Of a stretch of 45,257 nucleotides of DNA, positions 16,845-27,177 are shown piece after piece. The position numbers and the translations under genes are program-made. The stretch covers positions 1,444 through 46,700 of the forward strand of contig JANQYI010000043.1 of NCBI GenBank assembly GCA_030728985.1, read 5' to 3'. Positions within the stretch are counted from its first letter, which is position 1. Every line of letters starts with the position of its first letter. Below the pieces are notes generated by a model. It was not told the DNA's origin. It was given only the letters and a program-made list of their open reading frames with translations, and searched no databases. The stretch is from Burkholderiaceae bacterium. GTDB lineage: Bacteria; Pseudomonadota; Gammaproteobacteria; Burkholderiales; Burkholderiaceae_B.

Positions 16845-18041
16845 TTAGCCTACTGCGCGCTTTTGTAGAATATCCACGGCAGGTAGCGTTTTCCCTTCGA
16901 GGAACTCCAGGAATGCACCCCCACCTGTGGAGATGTAGCCGACCTTGTCCGTAATCCCAAACTTGGCAATCGCTGCAAGCGTGTCACCGCCACCCGCGAT
17001 GGAAAAGCCCGCCGAATCAGCGATTGCGCGCGAGACAGACTCTGTACCCTGGGCGAAGGCCTCGATTTCAAACACACCAACGGGACCGTTCCAGACGATG
17101 GTACCGGCACTCTTCAAAATCTCGGCCAACTGCGCCGAGGTTTGTGGACCAATATCCAAAATCAAATCGTCCGCCTCGACCTTTTTGGCAGACTTAGTCG
17201 TGGCCTTGGCTTGCGCGGAAAACTCTTTGGCGCACACCACATCGACAGGAATAGGTACAGCCGCACCACGCGCCTGCATTTTTTCCATCACCGCACGGGC
17301 TTGAGCGAGTTGATCTGGCTCTGCAAGAGATTTGCCAATCGGCAAGCCTGCCGCGAGCATAAATGTATTGGCAATGCCGCCGCCAACGATCAGCTGATCG
17401 ACCTTGTCAGCTAACAACTGGAGAATGGACAGTTTGGTGGAAACTTTCGAGCCGCCCACGATCGCCACCATCGGACGCTTGGGCGCCAACAAGGCGCGCC
17501 CAAGGGCTTCGAGTTCGGCTTGCAGCAAAGGACCTGCGCAGGCAATCGGCGCAAACTGCGCGATGCCGTGCGTGGTTGCCTCAGCGCGATGGGCGGTACC
17601 AAACGCGTCATTGACGTACACATCGCAGAGAGCCGCCATTTTTTTAGACAACTCCGGGTCATTTTTCTTTTCGCCTTTGTTGACGCGGCAATTTTCGAGC
17701 AAGACCACTTGCCCGGGCGCGACTGAAACACCGTCCACCCAGTTTTGCACAAGTGCAACAGGCATGCCCAACAACTCGGAGAGACGCTTGGCAATCGGTG
17801 CAAGTGAGTCTTCTTGTGTCAGCGTGCCTTCGGTCGGGCGCCCCAGATGCGAAGTCACCATCACCGCGGCACCGGCATCGAGCGCCAGGCGAATACCTGA
17901 AACTGAGGCACGGATTCGCGTGTCTTCGGTGATGTGGCCTGCGTCATCAAAAGGAACATTCAGATCAGCGCGAATAAAGACGCGCTTGCCTTTCAGTTTG
18001 CCGGCCTGAGCGAGTGCAGAAAGCGTGTGAACGGTGGTCAT
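16845..18041 (-). CDS. pgk: Phosphoglycerate kinase
   Basis: A 398-residue enzyme transferring phosphate between 1,3-bisphosphoglycerate and ADP. N-terminal domain motifs are [14 protein letters not shown] near residues 19-32, [10 protein letters not shown], and the [15 protein letters not shown] segment. The C-terminal nucleotide domain carries [12 protein letters not shown] and, close to the end, [11 protein letters not shown] and [14 protein letters not shown]. Length and motifs are standard. It follows gap by 23 bases in the tkt-gap-pgk order and should be co-transcribed with it. Confidence 0.97.
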   Translation of the reverse strand: MTTVHTLSALAQAGKLKGKRVFIRADLNVPFDDAGHITEDTRIRASVSGIRLALDAGAAVMVTSHLGRPTEGTLTQEDSLAPIAKRLSELLGMPVALVQNWVDGVSVAPGQVVLLENCRVNKGEKKNDPELSKKMAALCDVYVNDAFGTAHRAEATTHGIAQFAPIACAGPLLQAELEALGRALLAPKRPMVAIVGGSKVSTKLSILQLLADKVDQLIVGGGIANTFMLAAGLPIGKSLAEPDQLAQARAVMEKMQARGAAVPIPVDVVCAKEFSAQAKATTKSAKKVEADDLILDIGPQTSAQLAEILKSAGTIVWNGPVGVFEIEAFAQGTESVSRAIADSAGFSIAGGGDTLAAIAKFGITDKVGYISTGGGAFLEFLEGKTLPAVDILQKRAVG

Positions 18042-18064
18042 GATCAGCTTATTTTTACAAACAA

Positions 18065-19090
<1,026 letters not shown>

Positions 19091-19105
19091 CTAAGGTTGG
19101 AAAAT

Positions 19106-21151
19106 TTATAAGATATTTTTGACGGCCTGAGCGACTTTTTCAGCAGTCAGTCCAAAATGTTTAAACAACGCGCCAGCGGGTGCCGACTCGCCATATGTAT
19201 CAATACCCACCACCGCACCCTCAAGTCCAACATATTTATGCCAAAAGGCGGTGACACCGGCCTCAACCGCGACGCGCGGCATGCCCTTGGGCAAGACAGA
19301 AGCGCGCCAGGCGGCGTCTTGCTTGTCAAACACATCGGTGCTGGGCATGGAAACCACGCGCACGGAGATGCCATCGGCCGCCAGGAGTTTTTGTGCTTCG
19401 ATGGCGAGCGCCACCTCGGAACCGGTCGCGATAATCGCCGCCTTGACATTCTGCGCCTCTTGCAAAACATAGCCGCCACGCGCGACCTGTTTGAGCGTCT
19501 CGGCACTGCGCGCCACAAAGGGTAGATTTTGTCTGGACAGCAACAGTGCGGTCGGGCCGCCCGCATGCACATCCATCCCGATACTGCTGGGGCGCTCGAC
19601 CGCGGCCAACCAAGCCGCCATCGTCTCGACCGTGTCGCAAGGACGCCAAACGGATAAATTAGGAATCAACCGCAAGCTGCTCGCATGCTCGATCGACTGG
19701 TGCGTCGGCCCATCCTCGCCCAAACCAATGGAGTCGTGGGTAAAGACATGCACCACACGTTGCTTCATCAGCGCGGCCATGCGCAACGCATTACGTGAGT
19801 AATCGGAAAAAGTCAGGAAGGTGCCACCAAACGGCAAGTAGCCACCATGCAGCGCCATGCCATTCATGATCGCCGCCATCCCGAACTCGCGAACACCATA
19901 ATTAATATGACGACCAAACTGAATACCCTTCGCGCCAGCGCGCACAGCCCCGACGCCCTTCCAGTCCGTGAAGTTCGAGCCGGTCAAGTCTGCAGAGCCA
20001 CCCAGCATTTCGGGCAACACCTCAACCAAGGCGGTAATGGCTTGCTGGGAAGCCTTACGCGAGGCCACGGTCTCTGCTTTTTCATTCGTTGCCGACAGTA
20101 ATTTTTCAGCGACTACCGAAAAATTAGCGGGCAAGGTGCCTTTCATTCGACGCATAAATTCGACGGCCTCAGCAGGAAATTGCGCTGCATAAGCATCAAA
20201 CGTTTTCTGCCAGCCTGACTGTGCCTGAGCGCCTGCAGTGCGTTGATCCCAGCCGGCATAAACCGCCTCAGGAATCTCAAAAGGCGCATGGGGCCAGCCA
20301 ATCGCGGCACGCGTAGCGGCAATTTCTTCGGCACCAAGCGGCGCGCCGTGGACCTTGTCGGTGCCCGCAACGGTCGGGGCACCCTGACCAATCACGGTCC
20401 GACAAATCACCAGTGTTGGACGACCGTGCTGTGCGCCCAACTTGCGCGCCTGACCTAGCGCGGCATGCACCGCCTCGACGTCATGACCATTGGCCACACG
20501 CACAACATTCCAGCCATACGCCTCAAAACGCTTGGCGGTATCGTCAGCGAACCAGTTTTCGACCTTGCCATCAATCGAGATCCCGTTGTCGTCATACAGA
20601 ACAACCAGCTTGGAAAGACGCAAAGTCCCCGCAAGCGAACAGACCTCGTGTGAAATGCCTTCCATCAAGCAGCCATCCCCTACGAAGGCGTAGGTATGGT
20701 GATCGACGATATTGTGCCCTGGACGATTGAACTCAGCCGCCAACAAAGACTCAGAGAGCGCCATTCCAACCGCATTGGCCAAGCCTTGACCCAGCGGCCC
20801 TGTGGTGGTTTCCACGCCGGAAGTGATACCGACCTCAGGATGACCGGGGGTTTTGGAATGCAATTGACGGAATTTACGCAGCTCCTCCATAGGGAGGTCA
20901 TAGCCTGTCAAATGCAACAACGCATAAATCAGCATCGAGCCATGGCCGTTGGACAACACAAAGCGGTCGCGGTTGGGCCAGGCGGGATCGGTCGGGTTAT
21001 GGCGCAGATGTCGCGTAAAGAGCGCTTCGGCCATCTCGGCCATCCCCATGGGGGCACCGGGGTGACCTGAATTGGCTTGTTGGACTGCGTCCATAGCAAG
21101 CGCTCGGATGGCGTCGGCAAGTTTGACGGGGGCAGCGATAGTTGGGCTCAT
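19106..21151 (-). CDS. tkt: Transketolase
   Basis: A 681-residue ThDP enzyme of the pentose phosphate (and, if present, Calvin) pathway. Visible hallmarks are the N-terminal [19 protein letters not shown], the HSKTPGHPE and [10 protein letters not shown] segments, the ThDP motif [14 protein letters not shown] followed by [10 protein letters not shown], and the PYR-domain stretch [15 protein letters not shown]. The length matches bacterial transketolases (about 660-680). It is first in tkt-gap-pgk. The 102-base gap to the divergent rsmE start must hold both promoters, and no confident hexamer pair was found. Confidence 0.97.
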   Translation of the reverse strand: MSPTIAAPVKLADAIRALAMDAVQQANSGHPGAPMGMAEMAEALFTRHLRHNPTDPAWPNRDRFVLSNGHGSMLIYALLHLTGYDLPMEELRKFRQLHSKTPGHPEVGITSGVETTTGPLGQGLANAVGMALSESLLAAEFNRPGHNIVDHHTYAFVGDGCLMEGISHEVCSLAGTLRLSKLVVLYDDNGISIDGKVENWFADDTAKRFEAYGWNVVRVANGHDVEAVHAALGQARKLGAQHGRPTLVICRTVIGQGAPTVAGTDKVHGAPLGAEEIAATRAAIGWPHAPFEIPEAVYAGWDQRTAGAQAQSGWQKTFDAYAAQFPAEAVEFMRRMKGTLPANFSVVAEKLLSATNEKAETVASRKASQQAITALVEVLPEMLGGSADLTGSNFTDWKGVGAVRAGAKGIQFGRHINYGVREFGMAAIMNGMALHGGYLPFGGTFLTFSDYSRNALRMAALMKQRVVHVFTHDSIGLGEDGPTHQSIEHASSLRLIPNLSVWRPCDTVETMAAWLAAVERPSSIGMDVHAGGPTALLLSRQNLPFVARSAETLKQVARGGYVLQEAQNVKAAIIATGSEVALAIEAQKLLAADGISVRVVSMPSTDVFDKQDAAWRASVLPKGMPRVAVEAGVTAFWHKYVGLEGAVVGIDTYGESAPAGALFKHFGLTAEKVAQAVKNIL

Positions 21152-21253
21152 GCGATGGGTCCCGGCCGGGTACTCACGGGATCAGAAAAATGGGTTACAA
21201 AACGTAGGAGTTTAGCACCCGTATATCCACGAAGACACAACCGAGCACACTGC

Positions 21254-21994
21254 ATGGCTGACCCCCGCTTTTATTGCCCAGAACCCCTTTCGGCCCGACA
21301 AACCTTGACCCTCCCTGCCTCGGTCGCCCACCACGTCAGAGTGCGCAGACTCGAGGCGGGGAGCACCCTTATTATGTTTGATGGCCGCGGCGGCGAATTC
21401 CCTGGAACACTTGATTTTCAAGGGAAAATCGCCTCTGTGACGCTTGGCGATCTAGATCCAAAGGAAAACGAACTGGCGGGTGAACTGTGCCTGTTCCAGG
21501 GACTGCCGTCCGGTGACAAGATGGATTGGGTGATCGAAAAAGCCGTTGAGCTCGGCGTCAGTCGTATCGTTCCGATTAGCGCCCATCGCAGCATCCTCAA
21601 GCTCTCAGGTCCAAGACTTGAAAAGCGCCTAGCGCACTGGGCGGGGATTATCGAATCAGCCTCTGAGCAATGTGGCCGCAATCGGCTGATGCAAATTTCA
21701 CCCCCTCAAACGCTTGAGGAAGCCTTGGGCGCACGTGCGATCGGAGAGCGTCTGCTGTGCGACCCCAACGCGAGCGAAGACCTCGAAACAAGACTTTTAA
21801 ATCCTGCGTGCCAGGCCAAAACTGAACGAGCACTCACGATTCTGGTGGGCCCCGAAGGCGGCTGGAGTCCGGAGGAAGTTCAAAGCTGCGAGCGCAGCCA
21901 AACTCAACACATTCGCTTTGGCACACGCGTACTGCGCACAGAGACCGCAGGACTGGCCCTCGTCGCGGCCGCGACTGCTTTGTTACGCTGGTAG
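21254..21994 (+). CDS. rsmE: 16S rRNA (uracil-1498-N3)-methyltransferase
   Basis: A 246-residue SPOUT methyltransferase that methylates U1498 of 16S rRNA. It shows the N-terminal PUA-like domain (HHVRVRRLEAGSTLIMFDGRG), the ASEQCGRNRL substrate-binding stretch, and the SAM-binding knot motif GPEGGWSPEE starting at residue 199, followed by the ILRTETAG-like segment (here VLRTETAGLAL). I chose the ATG at 21254, whose product (MADPRFYC) fits the usual RsmE N-terminus. The open frame extends upstream to 21077 but would overlap tkt and add unrelated residues. A set of 15-bp repeats follows the stop. Confidence 0.94.
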   Translation: MADPRFYCPEPLSARQTLTLPASVAHHVRVRRLEAGSTLIMFDGRGGEFPGTLDFQGKIASVTLGDLDPKENELAGELCLFQGLPSGDKMDWVIEKAVELGVSRIVPISAHRSILKLSGPRLEKRLAHWAGIIESASEQCGRNRLMQISPPQTLEEALGARAIGERLLCDPNASEDLETRLLNPACQAKTERALTILVGPEGGWSPEEVQSCERSQTQHIRFGTRVLRTETAGLALVAAATALLRW

Positions 21995-21995
21995 C

Positions 21996-22040
21996 GACTG
22001 AAAACCGCTCGACTGAAAACCACTCGCCTGAAAACCGAAC
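21996..22040. repeat. Three tandem 15-bp repeats between rsmE and the barstar-like gene
   Basis: Three consecutive imperfect copies of GACTGAAAACCGCTC occupy 21996-22010, 22011-22025 and 22026-22040. Copy 2 differs by one base and copy 3 by several. They fill nearly all of the 52-base space between the convergent rsmE and barstar-like genes. No hairpin or T-run was seen, so this does not look like a standard terminator; replication slippage is the simplest origin. Confidence 0.8.
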
Positions 22041-22046
22041 ATCGAC

Positions 22047-22514
22047 TCAGGCGGGCGCATCACTCCAGGCATTGACCACGCCGGGCGCCGCCTCAGGGTG
22101 TTTTCCCGCATGGTGGATACCATAAATAAACACCCGACCATTTTTACGCGCGAACTCTACGGCGTCATTCAAAATCTGAAGAAACTGCTCTCCATCCGAG
22201 ACGATCGCCGGATCAGCGGAGTGCAGATTATTTAAAACCAGTACGAAACCGCCCTCTTTTTGATCAAGCAGCGTGTCGCACAGGCAATCATACAGACCAT
22301 CAAAATTGGCGCCAAAAAATTGCGGATAGTCGACGGCCTTGACGATGGCGCGAAAAACGGCCGATCGGCTGCGCGCTTTATCGCAATCCGCTGCGAACCA
22401 TGCAAGTCCCGCCTCTTTAGCCGCGGCAGCAACCACATCCTGTCCACTCTGAGGATCAAAGTCTCCGCCGCGCTTAATCAGCTGCCGCAGTTTTGGCTCA
22501 AGTGTTTTACCCAT
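22047..22514 (-). CDS. Barstar-family protein (ribonuclease inhibitor-like)
   Basis: A 155-residue protein whose C-terminal 90 residues look like barstar: AIVKAVDYPQFFGANFDGLYDCLCD matches the helix-loop-helix that plugs the barnase active site in known barstars, and FVLVLNNLHSADP follows. An N-terminal extension of about 45 residues is not part of the classical 90-residue fold. No barnase-like ribonuclease gene is adjacent, so the partner, if any, is elsewhere. In this order barstar-like genes often occur alone. It lies 168 bases downstream of maeB on the same strand, with a long AT-rich leader that probably holds its own promoter. Confidence 0.8.
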   Translation of the reverse strand: MGKTLEPKLRQLIKRGGDFDPQSGQDVVAAAAKEAGLAWFAADCDKARSRSAVFRAIVKAVDYPQFFGANFDGLYDCLCDTLLDQKEGGFVLVLNNLHSADPAIVSDGEQFLQILNDAVEFARKNGRVFIYGIHHAGKHPEAAPGVVNAWSDAPA

Positions 22515-22682
22515 AACGATGGCTCCTTCAAGCAGGCCACTCTATTGGATTGCTCCATCACAGCACAATCTCCGAATGCATCGATTTCTATGATCGTAAA
22601 GTTTTTATACTGGAAATATCACAAACAGTCACGACAATACATCAATTCTTTTCGACATAAATGATGCAGCGCAAGAGAAAAT

Positions 22683-24998
22683 TTACAGCAGCTTCTTTTG
22701 CAGATCCTCATATCTTGGATCATTGGCCTCCACCACAGTAAGCGCCGTCATATTCACGATACGACGCACCGTCGCGCTTGTGGTCAGAATATGGACAGGC
22801 GCATTCGCACCCAACAAAAATGGTCCGACAGCGACGTTACCACCCGCTGCGGTTTTAAGCAGGTTGTAGGCGATATTACCGGAGTCCACATTGGGGCATA
22901 CCAGCAAGTTGGCTGCGCCTTTCAGCGTAGACGAGGGGAGTATTTTCAACCGCAAGGCTTCGTTCAGCGCGCAATCCCCATGCATTTCACCGTCGACTTC
23001 AAGATCGGGCTCCTGTGCACGAATCAATTCGAGCGCCTTTTGCATCTTACTACCCGACTCAGAGCTACCAGAACCAAAATTAGAACGAGACAACAAAGCA
23101 ACCTTGGGAATCACATTCAGTCGACGCATCTGATCGGCCGCCGCAATCGTGAACTCCGCAATTTGCTCTGCAGTCGGATCATCGTTGACATGCGTATCCA
23201 CCAAGGCAAGCGTCTGCTCGGGCAACAACAAAATATTCATCGCAGCATAGGTCGCAGCGCCAGGACGTTTTCCGATCACTTGATCGACATAACGCAAATG
23301 GTCCGCATAACCACTGACTGTTCCGCAAATCATGCCGTCCGCATCACCCATGCGTACCATCGTGGCACCGATCAGGGTCAGACGACGGCGCATTTCGATA
23401 CGCGCCATTTCTTTGGTCACGCCATGACGGCACATTTTTTCCCAATACGCATTCCAATACTGATGGAAACGCTCATCAAACTCTGGATTGGTGACCTCGA
23501 CATCCTCGCCGAGGCGCAAGCGCAAACCAAATTTTGTGATGCGGTCCGCCAGCACCGAAGGACGGCCCACCAAAATAGGCTTGGCAAGTTTTTCGTCCAC
23601 AATGACCTGAACAGCGCGCAGCACACGCTCGTCTTCACCCTCAGTAAAAACAATTCGCGCCTTGGCGCCAGAGCGCAAGAGCGCTTTGGCCGCGGAGAAC
23701 ATCGGACGCATAAATGCGCCAGAACGGTATACGAATTGTTCGAGCTGCTCGACATAGGCATCAAGATCGGCGATCGGTCGTGTCGCCACACCACATTCCA
23801 TCGCCGCCTTGGCGACCGCAGGTGCGATGCGCACGATCAAACGTGGATCGAAAGGCTTGGGGATAAAAGATTTGGGACCAAAAGAAACGTCATAGTCACC
23901 ATACGCGGCTGCGACCACTTCGCTTTGTTCTTCTTGGGCCAGATCGCAGATCGCGATGACAGCCGCCTTTTCCATTTCACGCGTGATCGTGGTGGCGCCC
24001 ACATCCAAGGCACCACGGAAAATATAAGGAAAACACAAGACGTTATTGACCTGATTCGGATAGTCAGACCGCCCGGTGGCCATGACGATATCATCGCGCA
24101 CCGCATGCGCCTCGGCAGGCAGGATTTCAGGATTGGGATTCGCCAAGGCCAAAATCAGCGGTCGCTTGGCCATGACCTTGACCATCTCGGGCTTGAGCAC
24201 ACCGCCCGCGGACAGACCAAGAAACACATCAGCCTCGCCAATGATGTCGGCCAATTGACGCGCGTCTGTTTTTTGAGCAAAACGCGCCTTGTCAGGGTCC
24301 ATCAGAACCGTGCGGCCTTCGTACACCACGCCTTCGATATCGGACACCCAAATATGTTTAAGTGGTAACCCGAGATCGACCATCAAATCCAGACATGCAA
24401 GGGCCGCAGCACCGGCCCCCGACACCACGACTTTAACCTTATCGATATCTTTACCGACAACTTTCAAGCCATTGATAAACGCTGCCGACACGCAAATCGC
24501 CGTGCCATGCTGATCGTCATGAAACACCGGAATACGCATGCGCTCACGCAACTTGCGCTCGACCGTAAAGCACTCGGGCGCCTTGATGTCTTCGAGGTTG
24601 ATGCCCCCAAACGTGGGTTCTAGGCTCGCGATAATCTCAACGAGTTTGTCGGGATCCTGTTCATTAATCTCAATATCGAACACATCGATACCGGCAAACT
24701 TTTTAAACAAAACCGCCTTGCCTTCCATCACAGGCTTGGAGGCCAACGCACCGATATTGCCCAGACCCAGTACCGCCGTGCCGTTAGTAATCACACCGAC
24801 CAAGTTGCCTCGCGCGGTGTAACGAAACGCATTGGCAGGGTCCGTCACAATCTCTTCGCAGGCCGCCGCCACGCCGGGCGAATACGCCAAGGCTAGATCC
24901 CGTTGATTAGAGAGCATCTTGGTCGGCGCAATCGAGATTTTGCCGGGACGACCTTGCTCGTGATAATCAAGAGCGGCTTGGCGAAAAGTTTTTTCCAT
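22683..24998 (-). CDS. maeB: NADP-dependent malic enzyme with phosphotransacetylase-like C-terminal domain
   Basis: A 771-residue multidomain malic enzyme converting malate to pyruvate, CO2 and reduced cofactor. Residues about 1-170 form the malic N-terminal domain ([33 protein letters not shown]). About 170-420 is the NAD(P)-binding domain ([18 protein letters not shown], then [15 protein letters not shown]). About 430-771 is a phosphotransacetylase-like domain ([14 protein letters not shown] ... [14 protein letters not shown] ... [15 protein letters not shown]), which in MaeB-type enzymes has a regulatory, acetyl-CoA-sensing role and no catalytic one. The length is typical of MaeB (about 760). 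A degenerate FAD-domain gene lies 23 bases upstream on the same strand. Confidence 0.95.
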   Translation of the reverse strand: MEKTFRQAALDYHEQGRPGKISIAPTKMLSNQRDLALAYSPGVAAACEEIVTDPANAFRYTARGNLVGVITNGTAVLGLGNIGALASKPVMEGKAVLFKKFAGIDVFDIEINEQDPDKLVEIIASLEPTFGGINLEDIKAPECFTVERKLRERMRIPVFHDDQHGTAICVSAAFINGLKVVGKDIDKVKVVVSGAGAAALACLDLMVDLGLPLKHIWVSDIEGVVYEGRTVLMDPDKARFAQKTDARQLADIIGEADVFLGLSAGGVLKPEMVKVMAKRPLILALANPNPEILPAEAHAVRDDIVMATGRSDYPNQVNNVLCFPYIFRGALDVGATTITREMEKAAVIAICDLAQEEQSEVVAAAYGDYDVSFGPKSFIPKPFDPRLIVRIAPAVAKAAMECGVATRPIADLDAYVEQLEQFVYRSGAFMRPMFSAAKALLRSGAKARIVFTEGEDERVLRAVQVIVDEKLAKPILVGRPSVLADRITKFGLRLRLGEDVEVTNPEFDERFHQYWNAYWEKMCRHGVTKEMARIEMRRRLTLIGATMVRMGDADGMICGTVSGYADHLRYVDQVIGKRPGAATYAAMNILLLPEQTLALVDTHVNDDPTAEQIAEFTIAAADQMRRLNVIPKVALLSRSNFGSGSSESGSKMQKALELIRAQEPDLEVDGEMHGDCALNEALRLKILPSSTLKGAANLLVCPNVDSGNIAYNLLKTAAGGNVAVGPFLLGANAPVHILTTSATVRRIVNMTALTVVEANDPRYEDLQKKLL

Positions 24999-25021
24999 AT
25001 CTGTGATGGCCCTTTGTCAGG

Positions 25022-25960
25022 TCAAGTGAATGGGTTGGATTCTAGCCCTTTTGCAAAAGGAGTCTTGCCAAATACCCCCGTTGGATCTAGGGTCTGTTTG
25101 ATAGAGAGATCTAACTCAAGTGCTGCTCGCCTGACCGAAGCAAGATCGACCGAATCCAGCGAGGCTTGTAAAGACTCGGGCTCAACCCAAGCGGGCACAG
25201 GCGACTGAAACCACAAAGCCTGCAACCAGGCCAGACTACCACCGTGACCTTGAAGCAGCCAAGCCAAATTGTGCGAAGCGCCCGGTTGCGGCATCAAACT
25301 ATCCAAACGATAACGCAAAGGCCACTGTTCGCATTGCGCGCACAACGCGGCTTGCGGAGATTGCGCCAGCTCAAAGAGCCGGGGGATTTTCTTTTGTAGA
25401 GATAAACTTTTGAGAGGCCTGCTCGCAGAAGCGCCAAAGGGCCCGAGCATTTCGAGCGTGCCATCCGCCAGCAACACCTCGGCCTGCACAATCCCGCTAC
25501 GCATTAGACTACCCTCAAAGGGACTGGCAAACCACTGCGCCAAAGTTTGATGCGCCAAGGTCGCATCGTAGGCATGAGAAAATATACCCACTTCTTGCTG
25601 ATGTAACGACCAAAGCGTCACGCCCGCATCCGCCCGCCACAGTCCGATCGTAGGATCGACGAGCTCGAGCCGCGCCCACTCCGCGCGCGAGTCCACCCAC
25701 AAAATCGGACGCGCCGGATCGGCAAGCGCATCAGAGTCCAATAGAATCAATTGGACGCCAAATTCATGACATAAGGACTGCGCATGCAGCACATCGACCG
25801 CCCGCGCCGGCTTAAGCCATGCTTGGGCGCTCTGTTCTTCTTGCTCCCAGCTCACCGAACCCTCGCAGGTACGCGATAATCTGGCACAAAAATGTCCCCA
25901 AGGTGTCGCAGACGTTCTGCGCCCAGTCAGAAAAGCCCTTCGAGACGGTTGAGTAACCAC
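25022..25960 (-). CDS. Degenerate FAD-linked oxidase-like protein (GlcE/D-lactate dehydrogenase related)
   Basis: A protein of about 312 residues with faint resemblance to the FAD-binding subunit family of glycolate oxidase. A LWRADAGVTLWSLHQQ stretch sits where these enzymes have their AG-rich FAD segment. EGSLMRSGIVQAEVLLADGTLEMLG parallels the segment contacting the isoalloxazine, and the C-terminus DPTGVFGKTPF resembles the family's DPxGIFNPG ending. The usual glycine-rich FAD loop is not obvious, so flavin binding is uncertain. I prefer the GTG at 25960 over the longer frame to 26011, which would overlap the divergent aminotransferase gene. SRRAFLTGRR near the N-terminus looks like a twin-arginine motif, but no hydrophobic segment follows. 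Its position 23 bases ahead of maeB suggests co-transcription. Confidence 0.55.
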   Translation of the reverse strand: MVTQPSRRAFLTGRRTSATPWGHFCARLSRTCEGSVSWEQEEQSAQAWLKPARAVDVLHAQSLCHEFGVQLILLDSDALADPARPILWVDSRAEWARLELVDPTIGLWRADAGVTLWSLHQQEVGIFSHAYDATLAHQTLAQWFASPFEGSLMRSGIVQAEVLLADGTLEMLGPFGASASRPLKSLSLQKKIPRLFELAQSPQAALCAQCEQWPLRYRLDSLMPQPGASHNLAWLLQGHGGSLAWLQALWFQSPVPAWVEPESLQASLDSVDLASVRRAALELDLSIKQTLDPTGVFGKTPFAKGLESNPFT

Positions 25961-25992
25961 TACAATTCTGCTCCTATAGGGAGAACGGCACC

Positions 25993-27150
25993 ATGACCGC
26001 ACTTGCAGCACGCACGCACGATACTGTCACATTTCACGCAGTCGAGCTTCTTAAAGAGGCCTCATTACTGACGCGCGCCGGGATTGACGTCATCAGCCTG
26101 GGTGTCGGAGAACCCGACTTTACCGCAGCGCCGGCCGTTGTGACAGCGATGGAGCAAGCCGCACGTGCGGGGAAAAGCGGCTATTGCCCACCGGCCGGCT
26201 TGCCAGAGTTGCGTGAGGCGATCGCCGGATTCTACGCTACCCATCTCGGTGCACCCGTCGATCCGAGCCGCGTGATCGTCACCTCGGGGGCAAGCGGCGC
26301 GCTCTTACTCGCGGCCATGGCGCTCATCAACCCGGGCGACGAGGTACTGATGCCAGACCCCTGCTATCCGCCCAACCGAAATTTTGTGGGCTCAGCGGGC
26401 GGCACCACCAAACTCATTCCCACCACGGCGGTATCGCGCTTTCAACTCTCCGCGCAGGATATTGCGCACCATTGGGGTCCCAAGACCCGCGGCGTCTTGA
26501 TTGCTTCACCGAGCAATCCGACGGGCACCTCGATCGAAAGAGACGAACTCGCCCGTATTTTTAAAGAAGTACGCGCGCGCCAAGGTTTTGTCATGATGGA
26601 TGAGATCTATCTCAGTCTGTCATACGATGGCTTGCGACAGTCTGCATTGAGCTTAGATGACGACGTGATCATCCTCAATAGCTTCTCCAAATATTTCAAT
26701 ATGACTGGCTGGCGCCTTGGCTGGATGATCGTACCCCCTGACCTGGTCGCGCCTATTGAAAAAATGGCGTCCAGCCTTGCGATTTGTGCGCCCACTCTCG
26801 CGCAATACGGTGCGCTCGCTTGTTTCGAGCCAGAAACACTGGCTCTATACGAAGAGCGTCGCGACGCGTTTCGTCACAGGCGGGACTTTATCGTGCCTGC
26901 ACTTGAATCACTCAATATCAACGTGCCTGTTAAACCCGATGGCGCGTTTTACGTCTATGCTGATATTTCAGCGCATTCGCTAGACAGCTGGGCATTTTCT
27001 CAAGCGCTTTTACACAAGGCGCGCGTTGCCGCTGTCCCAGGACTTGATTTCGGTCCCGCCCATGCGGCGAACACCATGCGGTTTGCCTACACCACCGGGC
27101 TTGAGCGTTTGCAAGAAGCCATGCATCGACTCAAAACGTATCTCGGTTAA
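25993..27150 (+). CDS. PLP-dependent aminotransferase, fold type I (class I/II)
   Basis: A 385-residue aminotransferase. Motifs are LGVGEPDFTAAPAV near the N-terminus, the VTSGASGALLLA PLP-phosphate contact, SPSNPTGT with the pyridine-contacting asparagine, MMDEIYLSLSYDG with aspartate and tyrosine, and the Schiff-base lysine K233 in NSFSKYFNMTGWRLGW. A late arginine in the MRFAYTT segment should bind substrate carboxylate. The pattern fits the aspartate/alanine aminotransferase group (AatA/AlaA-like), but substrate specificity cannot be assigned. GGGAG precedes the ATG at 25993. ubiD follows after 27 bases on the same strand. Confidence 0.88.
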   Translation: MTALAARTHDTVTFHAVELLKEASLLTRAGIDVISLGVGEPDFTAAPAVVTAMEQAARAGKSGYCPPAGLPELREAIAGFYATHLGAPVDPSRVIVTSGASGALLLAAMALINPGDEVLMPDPCYPPNRNFVGSAGGTTKLIPTTAVSRFQLSAQDIAHHWGPKTRGVLIASPSNPTGTSIERDELARIFKEVRARQGFVMMDEIYLSLSYDGLRQSALSLDDDVIILNSFSKYFNMTGWRLGWMIVPPDLVAPIEKMASSLAICAPTLAQYGALACFEPETLALYEERRDAFRHRRDFIVPALESLNINVPVKPDGAFYVYADISAHSLDSWAFSQALLHKARVAAVPGLDFGPAHAANTMRFAYTTGLERLQEAMHRLKTYLG

Positions 27151-27177
27151 CCAAGCAGCACACCCAGGAAGCACATC

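Noticed and set aside
21077-21253. 59-codon N-terminal extension of rsmE
   Set aside because: It overlaps the tkt coding region and adds residues unlike RsmE. The internal ATG at 21254 gives the usual length and start.
22698-24368. Long open frame (556 codons) on the + strand opposite maeB
   Set aside because: It lies wholly within maeB, has no recognisable domain and a His/Arg-rich composition typical of frames opposite a GC-biased gene. maeB is clearly the real gene.
25931-25960. Twin-arginine signal (SRRAFL) on the FAD-domain protein
   Set aside because: The motif matches, but the following residues are polar or charged and no hydrophobic segment or cleavage site follows.
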